A stretch of DNA of 64,000 nucleotides from Bromus sterilis (lineage: Eukaryota > Streptophyta > Magnoliopsida > Poales > Poaceae), in the NCBI GenBank assembly GCA_950022295.1, contig OX465600.1:8618001-8682000 (forward strand), read 5' to 3'. The first letter of the stretch is position 1. Each line of letters begins with the position of its first letter. Of the stretch, positions 35,213 through 44,854 are shown in pieces. Both the position numbers and the translations under genes were made by a program. Below the pieces are notes generated by a model. It ran no database searches and had not been told where the DNA came from. It worked only from the letters and a program-made list of their open reading frames with translations.

Positions 35213-37258
35213 AAAAAATGCATCTTTGCAGACATGTCGAGCCATAAACTATCCGGCTTGCATAGGAACAAACATCATTACGGAAAAAAAATATAAAATA
35301 TAAGAGAACAATTGTAATACTCCCTCCGTCCTGAATTCTTATCGCAAGGGCATTTTTACAAGAAAATCCTCGAAAAACTCTCGATATAACCCACGCCCTC
35401 CCTCGTCCTCTTCGATAGATAGAACCAGCTCCCCGACACCAATGCTAGCGCCCTGCTCCCTAACCGCCGCAGCTCCATTTCTTAGCTCTCCCGTCGTAGA
35501 TTTCTATTACTCCCCCGACGTAGCTGCCTCCTCTGCCCTCCTGCTCGCCTGCTTCCCCCTCTCTCATAAAAACCTCTGATTTCTCCATCGGGGCCTACCT
35601 CAACTTCTTCGGTGTACTCCGACTCAGTGTTGCTCCGGTAGGTCTCTGCACTCATCTTCCTCACCCACATCTCGTCCTCTCTTCTCACTCCATCCTCTCT
35701 CTCCCTCCTAGATCCACCACACCAAGCCACTCTCTGCAACTCGCCCGCTCGCAAGAGGGAGGACGCCATGGAGGACAACGTTTGGCCCCTACTCCAACAC
35801 CCCCAAGATGACCCCTACTCTCCAACGCTCGTCCAAAAAATGTTGTTTTGAGTAATAAATTAACTAAAAAAAATTACACTGAAGATCTAAAGGAATAATC
35901 TATATCATACATGCACATTGAATGTTGTTGTCGTTGTTTTTTTGCTACAGAAAAGTCACTGATGAGATTGCCGGCAATAATTGTTGTTTAGACAATTGTT
36001 GTTACATAACTAATTTGTTGGCCCTCGGAAAAATAAAATAAATATCATTATCTATACTAAACCTCTATGTCGTTTGATAAATATTTTTATCTAATTACAA
36101 ATGTATTGTGTTATGCCATTAGGGTGTTACAAACATTAGTTAGTTTTATAACACATACCTTATAAATATTTAAACCATAAGAAGCATATTTATTGAGAGA
36201 AAATAATAGAAGACAAAACCACATGTTTTCTCATATTATTTTTTGTCACTTCCATTAATAATTGTGTATATGTGTGTATGTAAATCCTTAGATATGTTGG
36301 ATGGAGTCTCGAAAGCACAAGGCACATGAAATATCTTAATAACTATTTTTCAGTTTATGATTGGGCATATGTGAATAGAAAAAAATCTAGGGCTTGTAAA
36401 GTGTTTATGAGGAGATTGTAACCAAGACATTAATCTATTGTTTTATCCTTGTTTTGGGTCAAATGGTCTTACATATTACGATAGGCTTAATAATAATATT
36501 ATAGGTGACACTGAAATAACATCGCTTAGCAAAGATAGTATTCAATAAGAACTCTAGAATGTTCACCAGAGATGAACTAGTCATGTAGCTAAACTAGTTG
36601 TTGTGGTTAAATGATTTGTTTCTACTTGTGCGGACTATTTGAAATGACATCTAGCCTTTAAAAAGGATTTTAATGTTAATGACATTATGATTAGACGATG
36701 AACTATGTTTTGATTATGTACTCATATCATTGAAACTGGGGCATAAAGTTGATCGATGACACTAAACTTAAAAGGATAAAAGAAGACGACACACCAATTT
36801 TCAGTCGATGATTTTTTATCTCTAAGTCAGAGTTATGCAACACTATTAAGAGAGTATACACTATGAATCAGAGTGTGCTAATTGATAAACACGATAAGCC
36901 AAAATACCACCCATATCCTATTCCTAGGTGATAGAGCTCAAATCCACTTGTTAGGGTTAGACTTGCAAACTCTCTAAAATAGGTTACTTGTTCTAACCTA
37001 AGTCGTACCCTTCGCCAAGTCAGACTATGCGATGCAATATATCACCCATTTTCGACCTTAAGCAAAAACATCTCCTTATGCTCGCACATGCGTCAGACTT
37101 CATCCATATTTTAACATGTCAATTGTTCGAACCTAATTGAAATATTTGACTTTATTGAGATAATAACCATTAGTGCAAATTGATGCTATTAAAACACACT
37201 CATTCCACATTATTCTATCAAAACATGTGCGATGCGGGCGTCGCAAATGTTAGGAAAA
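35213..37258. other. Degenerate TE-like and AT-rich sequence
   Basis: A single Stowaway-like end (CTCCCTCCGTCCTGAATTC, about 35325) has no partner. A GC/CT-rich stretch at 35400-35790 and AT-rich DNA to 37258 follow. The right end (GATGCGGGCGTCGCAAATGT) looks like half of a DNA transposon continued after 38358. No genes were recognised. Confidence 0.35.
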
Positions 37259-37822
37259 CTAGATGATACTCCGCGCCTTGCTGCGGTATTTGGTCGCTGT
37301 ATATTTAAAAAAAATTAATTATATAATTTTAAATATTTAAATTATGAGCAAATAAACCAAAAAAATAAAAACACGTACAATTTATTATATTTGATTATGT
37401 TTGGTTATTGATTTTTAGGTGGTCCTTATCCGATCCGTAATTGTGTGATAATGTAGCATGCTTATGTGTTGAGATAAATAAGTTAGTGAGGATCACGGGA
37501 ATTGGTCGTCTATATTTCAAAAAAAAAATTAGGTGAATTTTAAATATTTAGATTAATAACAAATGAACCAAAAGTTTACAAACACATACAACTCACTATA
37601 TTTGATTGTGTATATTTAGAAATTATTTTTTGAATATAAGTATAGTAAGGGAATGAAAAATAGTTTTCCATGCATGCATGGTTGCATGTGGTGGTGGGTC
37701 TTATCTCATGCATGGTTGCATGTGAGGTGGACCTTATCCCAATCATAATTATGTGGTGATGTGGCATGCTTGCATGTTGAGATAGAAAAGATAGTGGGGA
37801 TGATCTATTATAGTATTATAGA
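37259..37822 (-). mobile_element. Helitron, 564 bp, minus strand, with doubled 5' region
   Basis: On the minus strand it starts TCTATAATACTATAATAG at 37822 (after A) and ends ...GAGTATCATCTAG at 37259 (before T), with a CCGCAGCAAGGCGCGG stem region. Internally about 210 bp are repeated: 37290-37500 and 37505-37815 share TTTTAAATATTTA, ATATTTGATT(A/G)TG and the CATGCTTG(C)ATGTTGAGATA block near the 5' end. Confidence 0.78.
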
Positions 37823-37825
37823 TAA

Positions 37826-38358
37826 TTAGATGATATCCCGCGCGTTGTTGCGGGAGTTGTTAAAAAATAAATTGAAGTTTGTAAACATCATAAAATTTAT
37901 TAAACATTGTATAATTTGATTATAAATTATTTTTTGAAAGAAATTTTGTTTAAAGTAAAAATCTAAAAAATGATGAAAAATTCAAAAAATGATTTTTTTA
38001 ATTTATTTCCTTGACAATATATGAGACGGTAAGAGTTGAAAACAACATTGAGCAGAGATAGTAGAAACATCTCCACCCTTGGCTAAACCTAAAACGATGA
38101 TAAAAATTATAGATGTGCATAGAAAAAAAAATATGAGATCACTCATAATTTGTTTTTTTATAAAAAAATCCCTTATAAATTGTGAGGCTAAGTGCATATT
38201 ATTTATTTAGGTTGCATGCACATGCATAATAAATTAGACCATGTGCATAAAGAGTTAGTGGAAAATAATTTTTGCATGGTGGACCTACTTGATGATGTGG
38301 ATAGCTTGCATGTCAAGAGAAATAGGTTAGTGGGGATGAACTATTTAGGTATTATAGA
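37826..38358 (-). mobile_element. Helitron, 533 bp, minus strand
   Basis: On the minus strand it starts TCTATAATACCTAAATAG at 38358 (after A) and ends ...GATATCATCTAA at 37826 (before T). The 3' stem-loop CCCGCAACAACGCGCGGG precedes the end. It is the same family as 62299-62863 and lies head-to-tail with 37259-37822, three bases apart. Confidence 0.85.
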
Positions 38359-39133
38359 TTAAACCGTGTGCTAGAAAATGGAACATGCGCGATGATATAC
38401 TCACTAGATACGATTGTCAGTAGCAAACCGTGTGTGATACAGGGCACACAATTTAGAACTAAATGTACCGCGTATGATGACTGAAAACATCACACATGTT
38501 GCATATCTGAGTCGCTTGTGAAGACCAGATGGTCGGCTGATGAGACCTCGCAGACTCTGCGCACCATAGCCTACTTTCTCCAAGCAATTTCTTATTTCAA
38601 CTGGGATTAGGTGTAATGACGGTGCTGAAAACCGGCAGATATCCCGGTAGGATGGGCCGTTAGGATGGTACGTGCGAGTAGTCGAAAGTACTAGAGAGAA
38701 GAAAGGGACAAGGATTTATTCAGGTTGGGACCCTCATGGGTGAGGTAAAACCCTACTCCTGCTAGATTTCTATTATGGATGTATAGTCGCCTCGAATGAA
38801 GGGCATACTATATGTCTAAATTTACCGAGATTGATGAAAAAATGTTGTTGAGTCCTCTTAGCCTCACTTTTTGTTCCTCATTAATAGCGCATTCAGATTG
38901 CTATCTCAATGTTAGTGTATTCTGCTTCGAGAGCGTTCTCGATGTTGCCTTGGATTGTAATGACTCCCTGTGAGTCAAGACATTTTGAGCTTGAGATAAA
39001 CATACTCCGTTCCGGTGTATAGAGCTTCTCTTCAAAATTTATTTGTTCCACTTTATCTTTAAATTAAAGCCTATAAAAATTAAATGATGTTTAATTAGCA
39101 CACAACACGACATGGTCTTCCCTCTTCTCTCTA
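38359..39133. mobile_element. DNA-transposon remnant and degraded LTR fragment
   Basis: 38359-38550 (CCGTGTG.GATACAGGGCACAC) pairs with the sequence left of 37259 as an element split by the two Helitrons. 38680-38780 (GGATTTATTCAGGTTGGGACCC, GTAAAACCCTACTCCTGC) resembles the internal part of Triticeae Gypsy LTRs. It is too degraded to delimit. Confidence 0.45.
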
Positions 39134-39423
39134 CTCCTTTTGTCACGGTTTAGAAGGCACACTTGGAAAATCTCTGGGACCAAGGTGGAGATGTAGCACA
39201 TGTAGCATCAATAAATGAGTGAAGTAGAAGTACTAATTACATTCACACCATGCATGCATCAACTCCACCCGGCGTGAGCAATAAAGAATTGAGAGGATGC
39301 ATCCATATATGAGTGAAGTAGTAGTACTAATTAATAGGAGTAATTGGCTTCGCGCCTTAAACCTTGTTTATTATGAAAACGCACGCAAGTTTAACTGTGC
39401 CTTCTAAACCGTGACGGAGGGAG
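39134..39423. mobile_element. Stowaway-type MITE, 290 bp
   Basis: Long inverted ends CTCCTTTTGTCACGGTTTAG and CTAAACCGTGACGGAGGGAG extend through AAGGCACA/TGTGCCTT, with TA at 39132-39133 and 39424-39425. Confidence 0.88.
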
Positions 39424-39633
39424 TACTAGTTTTTGCATGCAGCTAGTAGTATTCGTCGAAATTGGTCCATATTTAATATGAATCAAATTCTTATTAGTAC
39501 TCCTTGGCCTCGTTGCAATTCATAGGTATTCACCTTGGCCTCGTTGCAATAGGTATTCATAGGTGTTCGTGGAGTAGAAAGGAACAAATTACGTAGTTAA
39601 TAGTATTTACCTTGGTCTCGTTGCAATTCATAA

Positions 39634-40080
39634 GAATACCCATAATGGAAGTAACATAGGTAATAACATAGATGCCACATAAGCAAAAGTGATGATGTGT
39701 CGAGTAATTAATGAAGAGAGAAGCAAATAGAGTACTACCTCCGTCACAGTTTAGAAGGCCTACGCGTATCCCTAGATTGTTAATTTAACCAACATAACAT
39801 AAAATAATATTCTAAAAACCATATCATTAGAAACTTCAAATGTTATATTTTCATATGGTATAATTTTTATGTCATAAATATTATGTTATATTGGTTAAAT
39901 TGATAACCTAGGGGTACGCGCAGACCTTATAAACTGTGATGAAGGTAGTAACATAATATGTTACCATCACATAGCGCTTTCCAGTGCTAAATGAGTCTAC
40001 AAAGATAATAAATGAGGTCGCTATGTTACTACATCTATAACACTACCCACTATGAAAGTAGTAACATACTATGAGCAGCC
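39634..40080. mobile_element. TAA-target MITE (GTAACATA family) split by a Stowaway
   Basis: Ends GAATACCCATAATGGAAGTA and TACTATGAGCAGCC, with TAA at 39631-39633 and 40081-40083. Internal ATGCCACATAAGCAAA and ACCATCACATAGCG match the element at 40084. The Stowaway at 39735-39948 is nested inside. Confidence 0.82.
39735..39948. mobile_element. Stowaway-type MITE nested in GTAACATA MITE
   Basis: Inverted ends CTACCTCCGTCACAGTTTA and AAACTGTGATGAAGGTAG with TA on both sides. Inner inverted repeats CCCTAG(A/G)TT... and AACCTAGGGG make a long hairpin. Confidence 0.82.
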
Positions 40081-40190
40081 TAAGACTAGCCATAGTGGGA
40101 GTAACATAAGTAGTAACATAGGTGCCACATAAGCAAAGAAAATGATGTGGCGAGTAATTAATGAGGAGAGAAGCAAATGAAGTAACATAA

Positions 40191-40760
40191 GGCTGGTCGT
40201 AATGGGAAGTATCATAAGTTAGTATCATGTATATGATACTAGTGTATGATACTACCTCCGTAATGCATAGTATCATATAGTAGCATCATAATTAGTATTA
40301 TTTATTGACATGCAAGACACATATTAGTACTACATTTAATATGATACGGTATCATAAGAGCAAGTACAATAGTGGGCTTATAGCCCGCTTACATGGCAAT
40401 TTTGCTTTTGTGGAGGAGAGAGACATGAAAAAGTAAGGGGAGTGGGCTCTAATGCAAGAGCCTGGCTATATGCGTGTCCCTAGGCAAATACAATAAATGT
40501 GAAGAAAGAGATAGAGAGAAGATGAAAAAAAATACTAGTCTTATAGCCAAACTTATAGCTAACCTTGTTGTATGAGTGATTATAAGAGATGACTATAGAT
40601 GACATGGCAACATCATATAGCCAGCAGTTGGCTATATTATTAACCATGCTCTAATATGATACCACATCCTCTCTTTCTTCATTAAATTGCATGCCACCTC
40701 ATCAAATTTTCTTACTTGGCATACATGATACTACCTATGATACCACAATTACGGGCAGCC
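40191..40760. mobile_element. TAA-target MITE (GTATCATA family), middle shell
   Basis: Inverted ends GGCTGGTCGTAATGGGAAGT and ACCACAATTACGGGCAGCC. It is the same family as 12114-12378. It sits in the sequence GTAACATAA|ATATGTTACC, whose uninterrupted form is readable from the neighbouring MITE at 39634-40080. It is split by 40358-40651. Confidence 0.85.
40358..40651. mobile_element. TAA-target MITE, innermost of the nest
   Basis: Ends GAGCAAGTACAATAGTGGGC and TATTAACCATGCTC, with TAA at 40355-40357 and 40652-40654. Subterminal TTATAGCC/GGCTATA pairs are repeated inside. Confidence 0.85.
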
Positions 40761-40918
40761 AATATGTTACCATCACATAGCGGTTCTCGATACAAAATGA
40801 GTCTAGAAATCAATTAATGAAGCTCTATATGTTACTACTCATATGATACTACCCACTATGAAAGTAGTAACATAGACTAGTAACATACTAGTCTAAGTTA
40901 TTCCCCACTATGGAAGGG

Positions 40919-41541
40919 AGTAGCATGTAATTGCCATGGATTTGATGAAGGCTGGCTGACCGAGGAGGCGAGGAGCACATGATAGCCGCCTTTGATTGGG
41001 ATGAATTCGTAGTTTAACTTTTCGCGTCGGTGGTTGTCTTTTGTGCCAAAAACGAGGCTCAATGTAATTTGCCCGAGAGGCTCTGTCATCTGCCTAGACA
41101 CGATCCTATGGACAATGGCGGAGCTAGGATTTAGACATATGGGGGCGAGACAACAAGCGAAGGCCACAATAATACAGCCCGAATCAATATGTTTGCCACG
41201 GCAGGCAAGACTGTGCCTACACTCTACACACATCAAATACATTTGTCGTGGCATAAAAAGTTGCATCCTTGTGGACATGTAAATTTTGGAGCGGTAAACA
41301 GTCTGGTTTGCATGAGTAGTGCTCCATTCTATTATTGGAGCCAAACGTTGGAGTATTGAAGGCGCGTGGGGAATAGCATGAGGCAGATCCCGTCGAAATT
41401 CTGGCAACCATCACCGGGCACCAAGACGACGCATTGGCTTCGACATTAACCATCGACCTAGTGGGGAGTGGCTACTTAAACGATGGAACGAGCCAAAGGG
41501 GCCGTCGCGATCATCTCCTCACCTTCACCTCTCAGGAAGAA
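40919..41541. promoter_or_regulatory. Upstream region of the RBR ligase gene
   Basis: It includes the unclassified repeat at 41187-41320 (paralogue of the SINE-bearing repeat at 34815-35280) and a leader from about 41330. CTACTTAAACG at 41471 could be a weak TATA-like element. Confidence 0.4.
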
Positions 41542-42610
41542 ATGGCGGACGAGGATCTCACCGGCCTCGTCGACGACTTGTACTTCTCCGTCCTCGCCTA
41601 CGCCCAGAACGACGCCGACGCCGGTGAAGACGATGAGGTCTTCCCGATATCCGACGAGAAGTACGCGGCCGAGCTCCAGCTCCAGGAGGTGATCATGTCG
41701 TCGGCCATCGCATCCGCCGCCACGGCCGTGCCCTCGTCGCGCCCGGCACGTCGCAGTGCCATCGCAAGCAGCAGCGGCGGCGCAGTCGTCATATACGGTG
41801 AGTGCTCCTCCGCCGTCGCCTCTTCGTCTTCGTGCTCCGGGCGGCCCGGCTCCTCTGCCTCCGCCTCCGCGACGGCGACGCTCGTGTTCTGCAAGATCTG
41901 CATGGACTTCGTGCCGGAGTCGGACGCGCACCGCGCGAGCAGCGGCTGCGCGCACGCCTTCTGCGGCGCGTGCCTGGCGGGCTACATCGGCGCCAAGATC
42001 CAGGACAGGATCGCCGACTTCAAGTGCCCGGAGGAGCGGTGCACCGGCGTGCTCGACCCGGCGCTCTGCCAGGGCATGCTCCCGCGGGAGGTGTTCGACC
42101 GCTGGGGCGCCGCGCTGTGCGAGTCCATGATGCTCGGCGCCAGGAGGGCCTACTGCCCCTTCAAGGACTGCTCGGCGATGATGGTGGTGGACGACGGCGA
42201 CGACGTCACGCAGTCCGAGTGCCAGGTGTGCCGCCGGCTGTTCTGCGCCAGGTGCGCCGTGCCGTGGCATGCTGGCGCCGACTGCGCCGCCTACCGGAAG
42301 CTCGGCAGGGGCGACAGGGGCAGGGAGGACTTGCTGCTGCTGGAGATGGCCAATCGGAAGAAATGGAAGCGGTGCCCCAAGTGCGAGTTCTATGTGGAGA
42401 AAAGCCAGGGCTGCTTGCACATTACCTGCAGGTATGGTATGGCGCCCCACTGGTGCCACATTAGTCTTACTTGTTGCTGCACGCTTGGGTTTTCCTTGTT
42501 GCAATGATTTCTGATTGTTGTTTCACTTCATATGCAGGTGCGGCTTCGAGTTCTGCTATGGATGTGGCAACCAGTGGGGAGTGACGCATGCTAGCTGCAG
42601 CACAGCGTGA
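41542..42610 (+). CDS. RBR-type (RING1-IBR-RING2) E3 ubiquitin ligase
   Basis: Exons 41542-42431 and 42538-42610, split codon AG|G, give 320 residues. The ATG at 41542 follows an in-frame leader with no better candidate. RING1 begins at FCKICMDF (Cys117, Cys120) and runs through CAHAFCGACLAGYI to CPEERC. The IBR covers about residues 205-248 (YCPFKDC, CQVCRRLFCARC, PWHAG). RING2 has RCPKCEFYVEKSQGCLHITC (catalytic Cys about 291) and RCGFEFCYGCG. RBR ligases accept ubiquitin on the RING2 cysteine before passing it to substrates. The acidic, serine-rich N-terminus is typical of the small grass ARA54/RSL1-like group. The ORF ends soon after RING2, as in relatives. Intact; substrate unknown. Confidence 0.92.
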
Positions 42611-43324
42611 GATGACATGTAGGAGGATGATCATCCGTGGGGCAGTACACATCTGCGAAGTTTGCATCTTATGAAGTTGAACTTGTTTTGAATGTGGAAT
42701 TTATTTATTTTGATTTCTTGGGACTTAAAACTGCAAGGTTAAGCAAAACTATCGTTTTGAACAATAATCTCTATAGTGTTCTTGGGCTGATGGTACCATG
42801 CATGAAGCTGGATTTGACCCCAATCTTTTTTTAACCCGATTGCCTACTAGAAATGTTTATTTTTTCCCGAGAAAAGCATATTCCTGTTTAGGCATGTGTA
42901 TTGAGATACTTAACGAATGGACCTACTCTAGTAGTGCTACCATTTTTAGATAAACCATAATATTGTAATGTCAAGATGAGAATATTCAACTTCTCAACTA
43001 GTACAATTTTTTGATAAAGTTTATACGATACCTGTACATCCTACCTGCTACGAGCAACGAGCCGTTTTGTTTGAGTTTGGGATGGAACATAGGATCGGAC
43101 TGGCTCTCCTGCTTGCAGGCTCCACCCCCAAAATAATGGTACTCCTACTATATTTTATTTATGCGTTTTTCTTTATCACCTTTCTTCAGGCTTGGACGTA
43201 TTGTTCTAGCACCTTTCCTACACGAGATTTTTTTTTTAAAAAGCACCACAATTACATGGAAAATATTGGTTCATTACAAAAGAACCAACTGTCCCTACTA
43301 GTTGTGTTAATGTTATCCCCCCCT
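42611..43324. other. 3' flank of RBR gene, AT-rich
   Basis: The RBR 3' UTR and AT-rich sequence. No repeat was delimited. Confidence 0.4.
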
Positions 43325-44025
43325 CCCTTCAAAGGTGGCGACGAAGTTGAGGCGGAGGCGAGTCGGAGGGCGACGACGACGCGATGGCGACGGAGTCGAG
43401 GCGGAGGCGAGTCGGAGGGCCGACGGCGCCGCGCCGACGACGAAGGCTAGTCGTAGGGGCGACGACGACGCGATGGAGAAAGAGTCGAGGCGGAGGCGAG
43501 TCGGAGGGGCGACGACGACGTGATGGCGATGGAGTCGAGGAGGAGGCGAGTCGGAGGGCCGACGGCGCCGCGCCGGCGACGGAGGCGAGTCGTATGGGCG
43601 ACGAGGACGCGATGGCGACGGAGTCAAGACGGAGGCGAGTCAGAGGGGTGACGGCGCCGCGCCGGCGACGGAGGCGAGTCGTAGGGGCGACGGCGACGCG
43701 ATGGCGACAGAGTCGAGGCGGAGGCGAGACGGCGGCGCCGACGACGGAGGCGAGGCGGAGGCGCGCGAGTCGGTGGTGTGACGGCGGCACGGGGCGACGA
43801 AGTCGACGGAGGCGAGGCGGAGGGATGACGGAGGCGAGGCGGAGGGACGACGGCGAGGCGGAGAAGGCGGCTGTCGCGGGCGATTCCGCCACGGGCAACA
43901 ATGGAAAAGTGGGGGAAATAGCGGCGGAGTCGATGGCGGCGCTGGATCTATCGCGGGGGCGGTCGCACGAGCGTTGGGCAGCTGGCGATGGAGAATCTGG
44001 ACGGCGGCGGCGATTGCGCGGTTGA
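43325..44025. repeat. GC-rich minisatellite, about 89-bp higher-order unit
   Basis: Imperfect GAG/CGA-rich repeats. The landmark G(C/T)GATGG recurs at 43381, 43470, 43520, 43609 and 43698, with spacings 89, 50, 89 and 89. Each unit holds GTCGAGGCGGAGGCGAGTCG and GACGGCGCCGCGCC. Long frames are open on both strands (213 codons plus, 282 codons minus) only because stop codons are rare in this composition. Flanking ACAACACTTGG(G)GTTGGTGTTGT sequence near 44085-44150 may belong to a carrier transposon. Confidence 0.8.
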
Positions 44026-44474
44026 GGTGGGGAGAAGGAAGGAGGGGAAGTGGCGGTTGGTGATTGGTGTGCGGCTAACCGTTTTACAACACTTGGGGTT
44101 GGTGTTGTATATTTGAAACACCAACTATAAAAATATACAACACTTGAAGCTGATATTGTAATTTTTTTCGTATACAATATATGTTGAAGTAGCGTTTTTG
44201 AGCCTTGATGATATAAAAATTACAGTAATTATTTTACATATACAATATCTATCTATTAGAGATGCTCTTATGAGATGGGCTTTATCAAGCAAGAGAGCCC
44301 CCATCCGATTCCATGTGCCAGCAGCCCAAACTAAAGCCAAGCAGCTCGCTGCCCGCGTGAGGCCTACCATATAGTATCGTACGTGAAGCAATTTCGATAT
44401 AATAATATCGTAAAGATATCAACAAAATATCAAAATACATCAAACAGAAATATAAAAAACAAAGACTCATCGTA
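44026..44474. other. Unassigned sequence between minisatellite and LINE fragment
   Basis: It contains inverted ACAACACTTGGG/GGTGTTGTAT motifs, possibly the end of a DNA transposon. No coding content. Confidence 0.35.
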
Positions 44475-44854
44475 GTGATGAAACACTCGCGACAACAACA
44501 CTCTAATTACCACCAAAGACAACACTCAGACCCACATAAGAGGTTCACAAGTCCACCCAATATTGCATGCACTGCTTTCGGGAGGTCGAGGTGGACACTG
44601 CATTCAAATGGGTCTGGGGCTCGAGTTGCACCAACAAATGGAAAGTTTTTGCGTGGCTTTTGTTGGCCGATAGGCTGAACACTAGAAACATTCTTCGGAG
44701 GAGACACTTTGTGCTGCAGGGCAACAACTATGAGTGTCTCTTCTGTGAGGATCCACCCGAGGAGACAGTCGAACATCTGTTCTTTGGTTGCCCCTTTAGC
44801 GCTGAATGTTGGGCCAGACTTGGGATATCTTGGCCCGCGTTGGGGGATAGACTG
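44475..44854 (+). pseudogene. LINE fragment, zf-RVT domain, cut by Copia-type insertion
   Basis: The frame starting at 44567 reads FKWVWGSSCTNKWKVFAWLL, LADRLNTRNILRRRH, YECLFCEDPPEETVEHLFFGC and FSAECWARLGISWPALGDRL: the zf-RVT module of a plant non-LTR polyprotein. It ends exactly at the GACTG target site (44850-44854) of the LTR retrotransposon. The sequence across the insertion (53162 on) stays open but does not clearly continue the family. Confidence 0.8.

Larger units (their letters stand above)
40084..40918. mobile_element. TAA-target MITE (GTAACATA family), outer shell of a nest
   Basis: It starts GACTAGCCATAGTGGGAGTA right after the TAA that closes the previous MITE. Its right part (ATATGTTACCATCACATAGCG ... 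CCCCACTATGG) resumes at 40761. It is split by the MITE at 40191-40760. The right terminus is degenerate, so the end is approximate. Confidence 0.75.

Noticed and set aside
35325..35345. Stowaway-like end CTCCCTCCGTCC
   Set aside because: No inverted partner end was found within 500 bp, so no element could be delimited.
36040..36080. TATCTATACTAAACC resembling a Helitron 5' end
   Set aside because: No matching 3' CTRR end with hairpin was found at a sensible distance.
41476..42504. 342-codon minus-strand ORF opposite the RBR gene
   Set aside because: It is the antisense shadow of a GC-rich exon whose plus strand encodes clear RING1, IBR and RING2 motifs.
43329..44177. Long minus-strand ORF (282 codons) and plus-strand ORF (213 codons) in the GC-rich repeat
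   Set aside because: Both strands are open over the same tandem repeat, the products are low-complexity Arg/Pro/Ser, and no domain or splice structure is seen; composition explains the lack of stops.
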